A program made the translations under genes and the position numbers. The notes beneath the pieces are model-generated. The model was not told the origin of the DNA, searched no databases, and worked only from the letters and a program-made list of their open reading frames with translations. Below, one piece after another: positions 16,035 to 25,882 of a stretch of 34,785 bases of DNA (the first letter of the stretch is position 1; the number at the start of each line of letters is the position of its first letter). Source of the DNA: Lachnospiraceae bacterium UBA4381 (GTDB taxonomy: Bacteria; Bacillota; Clostridia; Lachnospirales; Lachnospiraceae); contig DGRT01000079.1 in assembly GCA_002391105.1 (NCBI GenBank), positions 1 to 34,785 on the forward strand, written 5' to 3'.

Positions 16035-16061
16035 GTGACAAAGTGCCTGTCCCCTTGTCAC
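16035..16061. repeat. REP palindrome copy I
   Basis: A 27-bp copy (left arm GTGACAAAG, right arm CCTTGTCAC), 2 bases from the stop codon of the GerMN lipoprotein gene and 28 bases upstream of the small peptide gene. Confidence 0.9.
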
Positions 16062-16063
16062 CA

Positions 16064-16567
16064 TTATTCGTCGTAGTAGTAGAATGAGGCATCTGTATAT
16101 GTTGCCATTTCGAGTATGCCTTCTTTGTTGTCTTGAATGCAGATAGCTATCTTATCTACTTTTATTTCCTGAACGCTTCTTACTAATGCAGCTTTGCTGA
16201 GCAGAAGCTGGTCTCCGGTGATTTCGGAAGAAATGGTCATATATACGGTCACATTTCCGTCTGCATCCATGAGGAATCTTTCGATTTCCATTCCTTTTAT
16301 AAGTGTAAGCTGTTCAATAATCTCTTCCAGTGCTGCTGACGGATTATCAGGCTGAAGAAGCTGATATCTGTCTTCATCCGGAACAACCTTTGTACCCTCT
16401 ACATGATAGAGCTGAACTGTTCCCGCCTTTGAACCGGAGCTATCATTATTTATATTTTCTCCGGAAGTCTCGCCGGCTCCACATGCATTTACTATAAGCA
16501 GGAGAAATGCGACTGCCAGAAAAACAAATAAATATTTAACTTTATCCCTATGCTTCACTACATGCAT
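16064..16567 (-). CDS. GerMN-domain lipoprotein
   Basis: 167 residues. The N-terminus has positive charges, a hydrophobic stretch (YLFVFLAVAFLLLIVNAC) and a lipobox cysteine at about 29, so it should be a membrane-anchored lipoprotein. A Ser/Gly/Asn-rich spacer leads to a domain of about 110 residues with VQLYHVEGTKVVP and AALEEIIEQLTLIKG, the GerMN (sporulation/germination) fold pattern. GerMN domains bind partner proteins or the wall; no enzyme activity is expected. It lies on the same strand as the ppk1/kinase genes but is separated from them by the hairpin array at 16614-16842. Confidence 0.75.
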   Translation of the reverse strand: MHVVKHRDKVKYLFVFLAVAFLLLIVNACGAGETSGENINNDSSGSKAGTVQLYHVEGTKVVPDEDRYQLLQPDNPSAALEEIIEQLTLIKGMEIERFLMDADGNVTVYMTISSEITGDQLLLSKAALVRSVQEIKVDKIAICIQDNKEGILEMATYTDASFYYYDE

Positions 16568-16613
16568 ATTTTCTTACTCTCCATATCTTTACCATAAATC
16601 AAATCACAGATAC

Positions 16614-16842
16614 AACTTATCGTCCAAAAGAGAAGCCCTGCGTAGCGAGACCTTACTTTTGGACGATAAGTTACCGAAGATTAATACCAGATGCGAAGCA
16701 TCTGCCCCTACGAAGTAGGGGTATATCTCGAGCAAAGCGAGATATATAAATATCAATCAAAGGAATAACTGATTATAGTATAACTTATCGGAAGGAAAAC
16801 AAAGTCGAGCGAAGCGAAGACCTTGTTTTCACCCGATAAGCT
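16614..16842. repeat. Array of hairpins with GAA loops
   Basis: The 313-base gap 16568-16880 has no gene. It holds: (1) a perfect 17-bp stem, AACTTATCGTCCAAAAG (16614-16630) with its complement at 16656-16672; (2) AGATGC-GAA-GCATCT (16689-16703); (3) CCCCTAC-GAA-GTAGGGG (16705-16721); (4) TATATCTCG/CGAGATATA (16722-16746); (5) an imperfect long stem from 16782 (AACTTATCGG) to 16842 with GAAAACAA/TTGTTTTC inside. No long T run follows, so these are not ordinary terminators. The array lies downstream of the histidine kinase gene and upstream of the GerMN gene. Confidence 0.85.
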
Positions 16843-16880
16843 ACTGATAAACCGCAAAGCCTCGCCGCAGCTCACTACAA

Positions 16881-18281
16881 CTACGATTTTTTCAGCGGTA
16901 TCCTTACGCTAAAGGTTGTTCCCTTTCCCGATTCACTATATAGCTTGATCGTACCCTTATGTGCATTGATTATGCTTCTTGTTATCGACAGTCCAAGTCC
17001 TGTTCCTCCGGTGTCCCTGCTTCTCGCCTTATCTACTCTGTAGAAACGCTCAAATACCCTGTCCTTTGCATCCTCCGGAATACCTACTCCGGAATCAGCA
17101 ACCTTTATATAAAAATACTTATGATCAGCATTTAGACTGCACTTGATCCAGCCATTATCAACATTATACTTAACCGCATTTTCGATAAGATTGGAAATGG
17201 CAAGCGACAGCTTTACGACATCAACATCCGCTTTCACCTCACGATAGCTCTCAAAGGAAAGATCTATCTCTCTCTGATTAGCAAGAGGCTTTACTGTCTT
17301 GATAATAGTCTCCATCATCTCAACTACGTCCGTCTCTTCCATATTCATCTCATTTGAGTTGGAATCGGTTCTGACAAGAGTCAGAAGATCGTTAATTATC
17401 TTGGTCTCTCTATCTATTTCGTCAACTATATCCGTCATGAACTCCTTATAGTCCTCAGCGGTGGCATTTTCATTCTGGGTAAGTGACTCAGCCAGTACCT
17501 TCATGGATGTTATAGGAGTCTTCAGCTCATGGGACACATTTGAAACAAATTCCGATCTGGTCTGGTCGATAGTTGCCAGCTTCTCCAGCACCTCATTATA
17601 GTTTTCAGCCAGCACCTGAATCTCTATAAAGCCTTCATTTTCAGGAAGTCTCTCAGTGAGATTTCCAAGTGCGGTATGCATGATCTTCTCATTAATATCA
17701 TTTATGTCCTTTACAGACCTTCTGGAAATCGCTATTACAATGATTGCATCAATAAGAAAAACTATCAGCGCTACAACAAGTATCATCCTGAACATACTGT
17801 TCACATGCTCATTTGCCGGAAGAAGCGATGCCCTGTATAGTATCGCACCGCCTACATTACTGCCGGCACGAACCGGATAAATATATACCGTTTCTGTATC
17901 AGTATCATACTGAATACTTCTTGCTTCGCCCTTCATGACCTTTATAACATTATCACTTATGATATATGAACCCTCAGCCTTATCACTGGTATCAGTGAGT
18001 ATCTGATAAGAACCATTTATAACCATAACCCTGCCACGCAGATATTCGGCGTCATCATTTACCCGGTACTGCATACTCAGATCACTTTGTATGGCATCAA
18101 CGCCTTCATTTTCCAGAAAACTCTTTACATCCGTGAGTCTTGCCAGAGTATCCTCCTTCACTCCGGTTATCAGATTCCTCTTGAAAATAAAGCCTGATAT
18201 ACATACAACTATCAGCAAAGATACCGCGATAAGCATAGATACTGATAACAATACAAATGTTTTAATCCTGATCTTTTTCAT
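16881..18281 (-). CDS. Membrane histidine kinase, orphan, coupled to ppk1
   Basis: 466 residues from the ATG at 18279-18281, which shares one base with the ppk1 stop (TGATG), so translation is coupled; a TTG start at 18284 is the alternative. Two membrane segments (about 9-33 and 167-186) flank an extracytoplasmic sensor of about 130 residues. Then come HAMP (about 187-240), HisKA with the phospho-acceptor in FVSNVSHELKTPITS (His near 251), and HATPase_c with N box NLIENAVKYN, G1 DSGVGIP and G2 GTGLGL. The layout is of the PhoR/WalK kind. No response regulator is adjacent. The position behind ppk1 suggests a signal linked to phosphate or polyphosphate, which is inference. Confidence 0.92.
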   Translation of the reverse strand: MKKIRIKTFVLLSVSMLIAVSLLIVVCISGFIFKRNLITGVKEDTLARLTDVKSFLENEGVDAIQSDLSMQYRVNDDAEYLRGRVMVINGSYQILTDTSDKAEGSYIISDNVIKVMKGEARSIQYDTDTETVYIYPVRAGSNVGGAILYRASLLPANEHVNSMFRMILVVALIVFLIDAIIVIAISRRSVKDINDINEKIMHTALGNLTERLPENEGFIEIQVLAENYNEVLEKLATIDQTRSEFVSNVSHELKTPITSMKVLAESLTQNENATAEDYKEFMTDIVDEIDRETKIINDLLTLVRTDSNSNEMNMEETDVVEMMETIIKTVKPLANQREIDLSFESYREVKADVDVVKLSLAISNLIENAVKYNVDNGWIKCSLNADHKYFYIKVADSGVGIPEDAKDRVFERFYRVDKARSRDTGGTGLGLSITRSIINAHKGTIKLYSESGKGTTFSVRIPLKKS

Positions 18282-20326
18282 CAATTACTTACAGCCCTGT
18301 AGGCCTCCTCATATAAGCTTTCCTGCGCATTAACAACAGGTGTTTTATGCTTTACATATTTATAGGTTCCATCACTATGAAGCTCACGTGCCTTAACATT
18401 ATCAGCCATCTGCATATTGAACATATCACGCAGCTTATCTCTTATCGCCTTATCATATATAGGTGTTGCCACCTCAACCCGGCGCACTGTGTTTCTGGTC
18501 ATAAAGTCTGCCGAACCTATATACATTTCCTCCCTTTCGCCGGTACCGAATATATAGATACGGGAATGCTCCAGAAATCTTCCTACTATACTTACTACTC
18601 TTATATTATCTGTCTTGCCCTTGATTCCCGGATGCAGACAGCAGATACCTCTGATGACCATCTCTATCTTCACTCCCGCTTCTGACGCCTCGATAAGCTT
18701 GTCGATAATCTTCTTATCTGTAAGAGAGTTAATCTTGATACCGATATATCCCTCTCCACCGTCTCTGGCAATCTGTATCTCGCGGTCTATCTTATCCAGA
18801 ACCTTATTCTGCAGGCACTTGGGAGCAACCAGAAGATGCTCTGTACGCTTCATAACCTCTCCCATAGACAGCGCTTTAAATACACGTGCCGCCTCTGCTC
18901 CTATCTTCTGATCTGCGGTCATAAGCGAAAGGTCTGTATAAAGTCTGGCAGTGTTCTCATTATAATTACCGGTACCGATCTGCGTTATATACTTGACCTC
19001 TTTGCCCTCCTTCTTAGTAATAAGACAGAGCTTACTGTGAACCTTCAGTCCATCCAGACCGTATATTACATTACATCCAGCCTCCTCAAGCATACGTGAC
19101 CAGCCGATATTGTTTTCCTCGTCAAATCTTGCCTTAAGCTCAACCAGAACATCAACCTCTTTGCCATTTTCTGCAGCCTCCACCAGTGAGCTTACCACCT
19201 TACTGTTCTTGGCAAGTCTATACAGAGTCATCTTGATGGACACGACCTCCGGATCATTTGCCGCCTCATGGAGCATATTCAGGAAAGGTCTGATAGACTC
19301 ATAAGGATAGGACAGAAGCTTGTCCCCTTCCATAATCTGCGGAATAAGAGGCTTAGACTCATCCAGCGCTGCCGATCTCTGTGGAACCCTTCTGTCGTAG
19401 AAGAGCGTCTTATCATGTCTTAGGTCATCCTGAAAAGCAAAGAGAAATGACATATCAAGCGGTGCAGTAGTATTAAATATCATATCCTTGTCGATCTTAA
19501 AGAAGCTGGCAACACGCTTTATGATCTTCTTATCTACATCTCTCGTATATTCAAGACGAACAGGCTCCAGTCTCCGGCGCTGCTTGATAACCTCTGCCAT
19601 ATGATCCCGGTAGTTCAGCTCCTCGTCATATACCTTGTCCGCATCTATATCTGCATTTCTTGTAACTCTGACCAAAGACTTACATGTGATGTTATAGCCC
19701 GTAAAGACCTCCGGAAGAAAATGTAATATCAGCTCTTCTGCTAACATATATGTGCCCTTCCTTCCCGGAATCTCGATAAGTCTTGAAAACATTCCATTGT
19801 TGCACGGAACTATACCGACTCTGGACTTACCGCCTCTGGTCTCAAGCAGTGCAGTAGCTATGATTTCTTTATTTTTTATAAATGGCACCGGTCTCTTCTT
19901 ACTTACTGTAAAAGGTGACAGAAGCGGAAGTACATCTCTTTCAAAGAAGCCTCTGAGGTATGCTCCTTCCTTCTCATCCAGATCCGCATAGCTTACCAGT
20001 CTGATGCCCTTTTTCTCCACTTCCTTCATAAGCTTATGATAGGACTCGTCCTTTCTGGCACCAAGCTCCTTAACCCTTTCCCTGATTGCTTCAAGCTGTT
20101 CGGATGCGGTCATATTGGTCTTATTCTCTTTAGGATCATCCTCCAGCAGCATCTGATCATGGATGGAACCAACACGCACCATGAAGAATTCATCCAGATT
20201 AGTCTGATAGATAGACATAAATGTAAGTCTTTCACAGAGAGGATTCCTCTTATCTTCTGCTTCCTCCAGAACTCTTTCATTAAAACGGAGCCATGACAGC
20301 TCCCTGTTTTCATATAGTTCGCTCAT
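18281..20326 (-). CDS. ppk1: Polyphosphate kinase 1
   Basis: 681 residues, normal for Ppk1. The N-terminus YENRELSWLRFNERVLEEA and TNLDEFFMVRVG are signatures. The phosphotransfer histidine is H430 in LDGLKVHSKLCLI; a second conserved histidine is H587 (FLEHSRIYIFGTG). VELKARFDEENNIGW and YITQIGTGNYNENTA belong to the phospholipase-D-like catalytic core. The enzyme reversibly makes polyphosphate from ATP. AAGG is 8 bases before the ATG. It is first of a pair with the histidine kinase gene. The 260-base gap upstream has the terminator of the next operon and no clear strong promoter. Confidence 0.96.
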   Translation of the reverse strand: MSELYENRELSWLRFNERVLEEAEDKRNPLCERLTFMSIYQTNLDEFFMVRVGSIHDQMLLEDDPKENKTNMTASEQLEAIRERVKELGARKDESYHKLMKEVEKKGIRLVSYADLDEKEGAYLRGFFERDVLPLLSPFTVSKKRPVPFIKNKEIIATALLETRGGKSRVGIVPCNNGMFSRLIEIPGRKGTYMLAEELILHFLPEVFTGYNITCKSLVRVTRNADIDADKVYDEELNYRDHMAEVIKQRRRLEPVRLEYTRDVDKKIIKRVASFFKIDKDMIFNTTAPLDMSFLFAFQDDLRHDKTLFYDRRVPQRSAALDESKPLIPQIMEGDKLLSYPYESIRPFLNMLHEAANDPEVVSIKMTLYRLAKNSKVVSSLVEAAENGKEVDVLVELKARFDEENNIGWSRMLEEAGCNVIYGLDGLKVHSKLCLITKKEGKEVKYITQIGTGNYNENTARLYTDLSLMTADQKIGAEAARVFKALSMGEVMKRTEHLLVAPKCLQNKVLDKIDREIQIARDGGEGYIGIKINSLTDKKIIDKLIEASEAGVKIEMVIRGICCLHPGIKGKTDNIRVVSIVGRFLEHSRIYIFGTGEREEMYIGSADFMTRNTVRRVEVATPIYDKAIRDKLRDMFNMQMADNVKARELHSDGTYKYVKHKTPVVNAQESLYEEAYRAVSN

Positions 20327-20510
20327 TTTTATACCTTCTTCCTGTTTATGATTGCATGACCTGAGTTCCTATCTGCAATGGAACTTCTTCCTATAAAGCC
20401 TACTACAACTTATATCCACAAAATGTACTATGTTAAAGCACCTGTAAAAATGTCAGTTCATTTATACATCTCAGGACTACTAATAGATTATTGTAACAAA
20501 TACGCTGAAT

Positions 20511-20548
20511 AAAAAAAAGTGCCAGTTTTACCATAGTAAAACCGGCAC
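20511..20548 (-). terminator. Rho-independent terminator of the transporter operon
   Basis: Minus strand: GTGCCGGTTTTAC pairs with GTAAAACTGGCAC (one mismatch) around TATG and is followed by eight T residues. It lies about 40 bases past the stop codon of the xxxLxxG protein gene. Confidence 0.92.
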
Positions 20549-20587
20549 CCTTTATTAAATCCAGTACATCGATCACAAATAACCGGA

Positions 20588-23500
20588 CTACTGAAGCTGT
20601 TCTCCTATACCATCCACCTTGATGACAAACTTGGTAGCACCCGTCATGTCTCCTCTTACACCACCGAAGCACTTATAATCACGTCCAAGCTTTCTGACAT
20701 TATTAAATTTGTCAACAAAGTCATTCATATCTTCCTCTGAAGCATTCAGCTTATCTACAAGCAGCTTTGTAGCAGTCTGCAGTTGTTCGGCACCGTCATT
20801 TAAAGCATCACTGTTAGCTGATAGTGTATCTGTTCCGGACTTAAGGGTTGAAACTCCATCCTTAAGGGTTTTGGTTCCATCGTAAAGAGTAGAGGAACCA
20901 CTCTTTAGCTGGCTCATACCACTCTGAAGTGTTCCTGCTCCGGTATCCAGCTCAGACAGTCCGTCCTCAACCTGACCTGCTCCTGTTGCGAGACTGCCTG
21001 CTCCTGTTGAAAGTGTCGATGCTCCCGATGCAAGTGTTGATGCACCCGCCGCAAGACTATCTGCTCCTGTCGAAAGTGTAGCTGCTCCGTCATTTAACTG
21101 CGATGCTCCATCATATAGACTTCCCGTTCCTTCAGAAAGCGTAGCCGCTCCACCTGCAAGCTCTGAAGCTCCACTTGCAAGATCAGAAGAACCGTTTGAA
21201 AGATCACTCAGACCTGATGTAAGTGATGCCGAGCCATCAGCAAGCTGCTGGGTTCCTGCCTTCAGATCCTCCAGCTTAGTTGAGAAACCATTCATTACCT
21301 CTCCAACCTTACCGAGTGTAACCTGTGAGCCTGCCTTTGCATATGCAGAAGCAACATCCGTTACAGTATGACTGAAATTACCATTAGTATCTCCAAGAGC
21401 TGATGTAAATGCGCCAAATTCTCCGGCTGCCTTGCCAAAGCCGGCTCCATAGCCCTGTCCATATCCAGACTGAAATGCTGATGTTATATAAGGACTTACG
21501 CTTGTATCAACATTTTCCGCCACTCCATCAGCAAGCTGTGTTGAGAGAGCATCTGTGTCTATCGCAAGACTTACATTATTTTGAATATTGGTTGAAATGT
21601 CTGTTCCAACGCTGTCCCCGACTGATGCTCCTATATTATTTCCTGCTGCTGCAAGAAGTGCACTTGCCATGCTTACAGCCTGATTATATGCAGTTGTCTC
21701 ATCTACTCCCTGAGTCATAAAAGACTGTGTCAATGCTTCAACCACTTTTGTAAATTCTTCACCGCCGGTTGTAGCATAGATACCATTTGCCACTCCGGTC
21801 TTAACACCTGATGTGATTCCATCTGTAACAGCCGTATTTAACTGAGCTGTAAGGTTATCTCCCATACCGGATGTCTGTTCATCAAGAGCAGCCTTTACAG
21901 TATTTTTGACATTACTTCCAACGCTGTCCTTTATGGCAGCCTTAGCCTGCCCTATGGTAGTTCCCGTAGCAGGATCAAGAACTGAAGCATCGCCCTGTTT
22001 TGCCGCTTCACTTCCTGCCATACCGCTGACTATCTGACTCTGTTCTGCGGCTGACTTTCCACTAAGAGATGCAATAGTCGGTGCATTTTCTGCTGCTGCA
22101 GTCGATATGGCAGAGCCTATCTTACTGCCTGTATCTGTTCCCAGACTGCTCTCTGCAGCAGATCTTATGGATGCAGTTGTATTTTCATCAGGCTCTGCAG
22201 CTCCCATCTTTGTTATATCCGGAAGATCTATTTCCTGTACTGCACTGTTCAGCGTTGCTGCTCCATCACTTACTGCCTTTGCACCGTCATAAGCTGAGCT
22301 GGCTCCACTTGAAAGTGTCTCAGCACCTGCTGCAAGTGTATCTGCACCCGTTTTCAGAGATGAAGCACCATCATTTACCTGGCCTGCACCTGCTAGCAGA
22401 TTTGTTGCTCCACCATACAGGGTACCCGCTCCACTTGACAAAGTATTTGCTCCACTCGACAGCTCATTTGCTCCATCTGACAGTTCACTTGCACCACTTG
22501 ATACCTGATCTGCTCCATCACTGACCTGAACTGCCCCTGAATATGCTGAGTCAAGTCCCGACTTTATCGAATCCGCTCCGGATGCAGCACTTTCTATTCC
22601 GTTCTTCAGAGTTCCTGCGCCATTATATAAGGTTTCAGATCCGGTACTAAGAGTATTCACTCCTGCCGCAACCTTATCAACACCATTTGTATATTCTGAT
22701 ATTCCACTTACAAGTGAGTCCATTCCTGAGTCATATTCATCTGCCAGATCATTTATCTCGTCCTCGACCTCAGAAACGTCGATGTCCCCATCGCCCTCTG
22801 TAAGCATATCAGGGCTGGCAACTGTTACTGACATTCCCAGCTCCAGATCTGTAACATCCGCTTCAAATTCAAAATACTCCGGAAGCTTTATATCCTTCTC
22901 ACTTATTCCAAGGCTTTTGCCAAGTCCCGGCATGCCATAGCCTACAACTATATATCTTGAACCGTCGGAGATAAGCTTTCCGTTTTCCACTTCGATATTA
23001 CTGAACTTATCCTGGTCAAGCACCAGACCTGTTGCCATGACAAATGGAACATATACATCTTCCTCTTTTGCATCATTTATATAGTCATATCTGACCTTCA
23101 GATGTCCACTCTCTCCGGCAAGCTTTTCCGGTTCTGTCTCATTTCCATTCATCGTATAAGTAACCTTTACAGAAACCGGAGCCTTCTCATCAGTTGTTCC
23201 CTGATAATATATATCCGCGCCATCAGCCTGCCACTTAAGCTTATTTCCATCCTGCTCAAATGTCTCATCGCCCTTTACATTTTCTATATCACTCAGGCGG
23301 CTTACATCCTCTAGCACATCCTTGCCCTCAGGATTCTTCAGCCATTCACTGACTATGGTACTCTGAACAGCACCGGAGCTGTCTGCCATCACATATACAG
23401 TTTCGTCCTTCAGAGCATCCGTACCTGTACTGTTTCCTACTCCCAGAGATTTCTTAATGGTTTCTTCCAGCTCTCCGGCTTCCTCCTCCTGAGATTTGCT

Positions 23501-23638
23501 TTCCGCCGCCATTACTATATTCTTATTCTCATCCTGTACAGCCGTATCTACCTTACCACAGGACAGTGTAGCTCCCATCAGTGACATGCAGAGTATGACT
23601 GCCCATCTCTTTTTTGCATTTACTGACATCCTTATCAT
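20588..23638 (-). CDS. Exported xxxLxxG heptad-repeat protein, partner of the MMPL transporter
   Basis: 1016 residues from the ATG at 23636-23638, 7 bases after GAGGAG; upstream in-frame ATGs lack a spaced ribosome site. A signal sequence (KKRWAVILCMSLMGATLSC) may end at Cys27, with a weak lipobox. A globular N-terminal domain (about 60-300) follows. Two long blocks of seven-residue units (GAxTLxxG, DGAxQLxxG) lie at about 305-465 and 790-950, separated by an Ala/Ser/Thr-rich middle. These match the X-X-X-Leu-X-X-Gly heptad family seen in YhgE/Pip-like and RND partner proteins. The heptads probably form a long rod outside the membrane. The gene lies 117 bases downstream of the transporter gene. 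Confidence 0.82.
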   Translation of the reverse strand: MIRMSVNAKKRWAVILCMSLMGATLSCGKVDTAVQDENKNIVMAAESKSQEEEAGELEETIKKSLGVGNSTGTDALKDETVYVMADSSGAVQSTIVSEWLKNPEGKDVLEDVSRLSDIENVKGDETFEQDGNKLKWQADGADIYYQGTTDEKAPVSVKVTYTMNGNETEPEKLAGESGHLKVRYDYINDAKEEDVYVPFVMATGLVLDQDKFSNIEVENGKLISDGSRYIVVGYGMPGLGKSLGISEKDIKLPEYFEFEADVTDLELGMSVTVASPDMLTEGDGDIDVSEVEDEINDLADEYDSGMDSLVSGISEYTNGVDKVAAGVNTLSTGSETLYNGAGTLKNGIESAASGADSIKSGLDSAYSGAVQVSDGADQVSSGASELSDGANELSSGANTLSSGAGTLYGGATNLLAGAGQVNDGASSLKTGADTLAAGAETLSSGASSAYDGAKAVSDGAATLNSAVQEIDLPDITKMGAAEPDENTTASIRSAAESSLGTDTGSKIGSAISTAAAENAPTIASLSGKSAAEQSQIVSGMAGSEAAKQGDASVLDPATGTTIGQAKAAIKDSVGSNVKNTVKAALDEQTSGMGDNLTAQLNTAVTDGITSGVKTGVANGIYATTGGEEFTKVVEALTQSFMTQGVDETTAYNQAVSMASALLAAAGNNIGASVGDSVGTDISTNIQNNVSLAIDTDALSTQLADGVAENVDTSVSPYITSAFQSGYGQGYGAGFGKAAGEFGAFTSALGDTNGNFSHTVTDVASAYAKAGSQVTLGKVGEVMNGFSTKLEDLKAGTQQLADGSASLTSGLSDLSNGSSDLASGASELAGGAATLSEGTGSLYDGASQLNDGAATLSTGADSLAAGASTLASGASTLSTGAGSLATGAGQVEDGLSELDTGAGTLQSGMSQLKSGSSTLYDGTKTLKDGVSTLKSGTDTLSANSDALNDGAEQLQTATKLLVDKLNASEEDMNDFVDKFNNVRKLGRDYKCFGGVRGDMTGATKFVIKVDGIGEQLQ

Positions 23639-23755
23639 TTTCATTCTCCTCTTTTCTACTACTATATTTATCATAATTGTAAAAAACACCTTTGACGCCA
23701 TATGACATAAGGATTGCTCCATTGCCAGATCAATTCTCTCAATCCTATCTGTCTT

Positions 23756-25855
23756 TTACGCCATACGGCTTCTGGTATCAGCCCTGCCCTGCTGTTTCGG
23801 TCTGAAGCCTATCGATGTATGAACTATCAGTCCGTCAAATACCCTGAGTACCGCAGGGAGCAGAAGTATAACAACAAACATACTTATGATGGCACCTCTT
23901 GACATCAATATGCACAGAGAGCTGATCATATCAATCTTTGAATATACTCCTACGCCAAAGGTTGCCGCAAAGAAGGAAAGCGCACTTACAAATATCGAGG
24001 ATATAGAACCTTCCAGTGCTTTCGTTACTGCCTCCACTTTACCTAGTCCTTCCAGCCTTGCATCCTTATACTTATTGGTCATAAGTATTGCATAGTCAAC
24101 CGTTGAACCAAGCTGTATGGTTCCGATAACAATCGATGCTACAAACGGAAGAACCGCTCCTGTATAATGCGGGATTCCCATATTAATAAAGATAGCAAAT
24201 TCGATAACCGCCACCAGAAGTACAGGAAGGGAAATGCTTCTGAACACAAATATTATGATAAGTCCGACCAGCACTATCGATACTGTATTGACTACGTTAA
24301 AGTCATGATTTGTTACATTTATCAGATCCTCCGTACATGGAGCCTCGCCGATAAGCATTCCCTTTGTATCATATCTGTCCAGTATTGCATTTATCTTATC
24401 GCACTGGGCATTTACCTCATCAGATGCGACCTTGTACTCTGACATAACAAAGAGTAACTGATACTCTCCATCATCAAGTATTTCCAGTATATGCTCAGGA
24501 AGCATTTCCTTTGGCATTCCTGCCCCGACCAGAGACTGTATTCCGAGAGTTGCCTTGACTCCATCTACTTCATTTACCTCTTCTATAAGCTTTCTAACCT
24601 GCTTATCACTCAGATTTGAATCCAGCAGAATCATATGGGTGGAGCTCATGTTGAATTCTTTCTCCAGCTTTTCATTTGCCTGAATGCTTCCCAGCTCCTT
24701 TGGTAAGGAAGAGTCCAGATTGTAGTAAACCTTGTTATGAGCCTGTCCATAATACGCCGGAATGATAAGCACTCCAAACAGAATCAGTGCGATATAGAAA
24801 TATCTCACTATGTACTTGCTTGCTTTGGAAAAATCAGGCAGCAGCAGTCTGTGCGAGGTCTTCATGATTGCTTTATCAAATGTAAGTATCAGGGAAGGAA
24901 GTACAGTTACACAGCATATAACTCCAAGTATTACACCCTTTGCCATAACCGCTCCCAGATCAAGTCCCAGTGTAAAGCTCATAAACATAAGAGCAACAAA
25001 TCCGGCAACCGTTGTTATGGAGCTTCCGACTACTGAAACTATAGTCTTATCTATCGCCTCTGCCATTGCGGCATTATTGTCATCAGGATATACCGTCTTC
25101 TCATCCTTGTAGCTGTGCCACAGGAATATAGAGTAATCCATGGTAACAGCCAACTGAAGAACTGCCGCCAGTGCCTTGGTTACATAGGATATCTCCCCAC
25201 TGATGAAGTTGGTTCCAAGATTATATATAACCGCCATTCCTATACTCAGCAGGAACAGAAATGGAATCAGAAATGAATCCATAGTAAGTGTCAGAACCAG
25301 AAGACACAGGATAACTGCAATTGCTACATATATGGGAACCTCCTGGTCACTCAGATTCTTGGTATCAATAACAACTGCTGACATGCCTCCAAGATAGAAC
25401 CTGTCATCCGCGAGAGCCCTGATGTCTTCAACCGCCTTCAAGGTCTCATCCGCAGAAAGTGTCGAATCATAGAACACTGCCATGAGCTTTGCATCTCCAT
25501 TCTGGAGTGTATCCTGCAGCTCATCCGGAAGCATTTCAACCGGAAATGTTCCTTCTGAAAACTTAGCATAGCTAAGTACCCTTACTACATGATCAACCTC
25601 TTCTATCTTAGCTGTAAGGCTTCGTATCTCCTTATCAGACATTCCTTCGGTTACAACCAGCGAAAATGCTCCTGTTCCAAAATCCTCCGCCAGAATATTC
25701 TGTCCCTTCATAGTCTCTATATCCTTTGGAAGATATGTCAGAATATCGTAATTGGTTCTGGTGTTTATATATCCCAGCACCGATGGAATCAGCAGGATTA
25801 TAGCTATTATCAGAATCGGTATTCTTAGCTTCACTATAGCCTTACCTATATGCAT
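23756..25855 (-). CDS. MMPL/RND superfamily transporter
   Basis: 699 residues from the ATG at 25853-25855 (GGAGG seven bases upstream); a longer in-frame form has no ribosome site. The protein is a tandem duplication: one membrane helix (LRIPILIIAIILLIPSVLGY), an extracytoplasmic loop of about 140 residues, five helices including the AVTMDYSIFLWHSYKDE segment, then the same plan again with QLGSTVDYAILMTNKYKD. The acidic TMD(Y) and TVDY positions in helices 4 and 10 fit proton coupling. It should export a lipid or hydrophobic compound; the substrate is unknown. It is followed by the heptad-repeat protein gene and preceded by two sets of direct repeats. Confidence 0.92.
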   Translation of the reverse strand: MHIGKAIVKLRIPILIIAIILLIPSVLGYINTRTNYDILTYLPKDIETMKGQNILAEDFGTGAFSLVVTEGMSDKEIRSLTAKIEEVDHVVRVLSYAKFSEGTFPVEMLPDELQDTLQNGDAKLMAVFYDSTLSADETLKAVEDIRALADDRFYLGGMSAVVIDTKNLSDQEVPIYVAIAVILCLLVLTLTMDSFLIPFLFLLSIGMAVIYNLGTNFISGEISYVTKALAAVLQLAVTMDYSIFLWHSYKDEKTVYPDDNNAAMAEAIDKTIVSVVGSSITTVAGFVALMFMSFTLGLDLGAVMAKGVILGVICCVTVLPSLILTFDKAIMKTSHRLLLPDFSKASKYIVRYFYIALILFGVLIIPAYYGQAHNKVYYNLDSSLPKELGSIQANEKLEKEFNMSSTHMILLDSNLSDKQVRKLIEEVNEVDGVKATLGIQSLVGAGMPKEMLPEHILEILDDGEYQLLFVMSEYKVASDEVNAQCDKINAILDRYDTKGMLIGEAPCTEDLINVTNHDFNVVNTVSIVLVGLIIIFVFRSISLPVLLVAVIEFAIFINMGIPHYTGAVLPFVASIVIGTIQLGSTVDYAILMTNKYKDARLEGLGKVEAVTKALEGSISSIFVSALSFFAATFGVGVYSKIDMISSLCILMSRGAIISMFVVILLLPAVLRVFDGLIVHTSIGFRPKQQGRADTRSRMA

Positions 25856-25882
25856 TTCATTTCCTCCTCTCAAATAGTTCGC

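Noticed and set aside
16614..16672. tRNA or small RNA gene
   Set aside because: The 17-bp stem and loop do not form a cloverleaf and there are no conserved T-loop or anticodon features; treated as a repeat/hairpin array.
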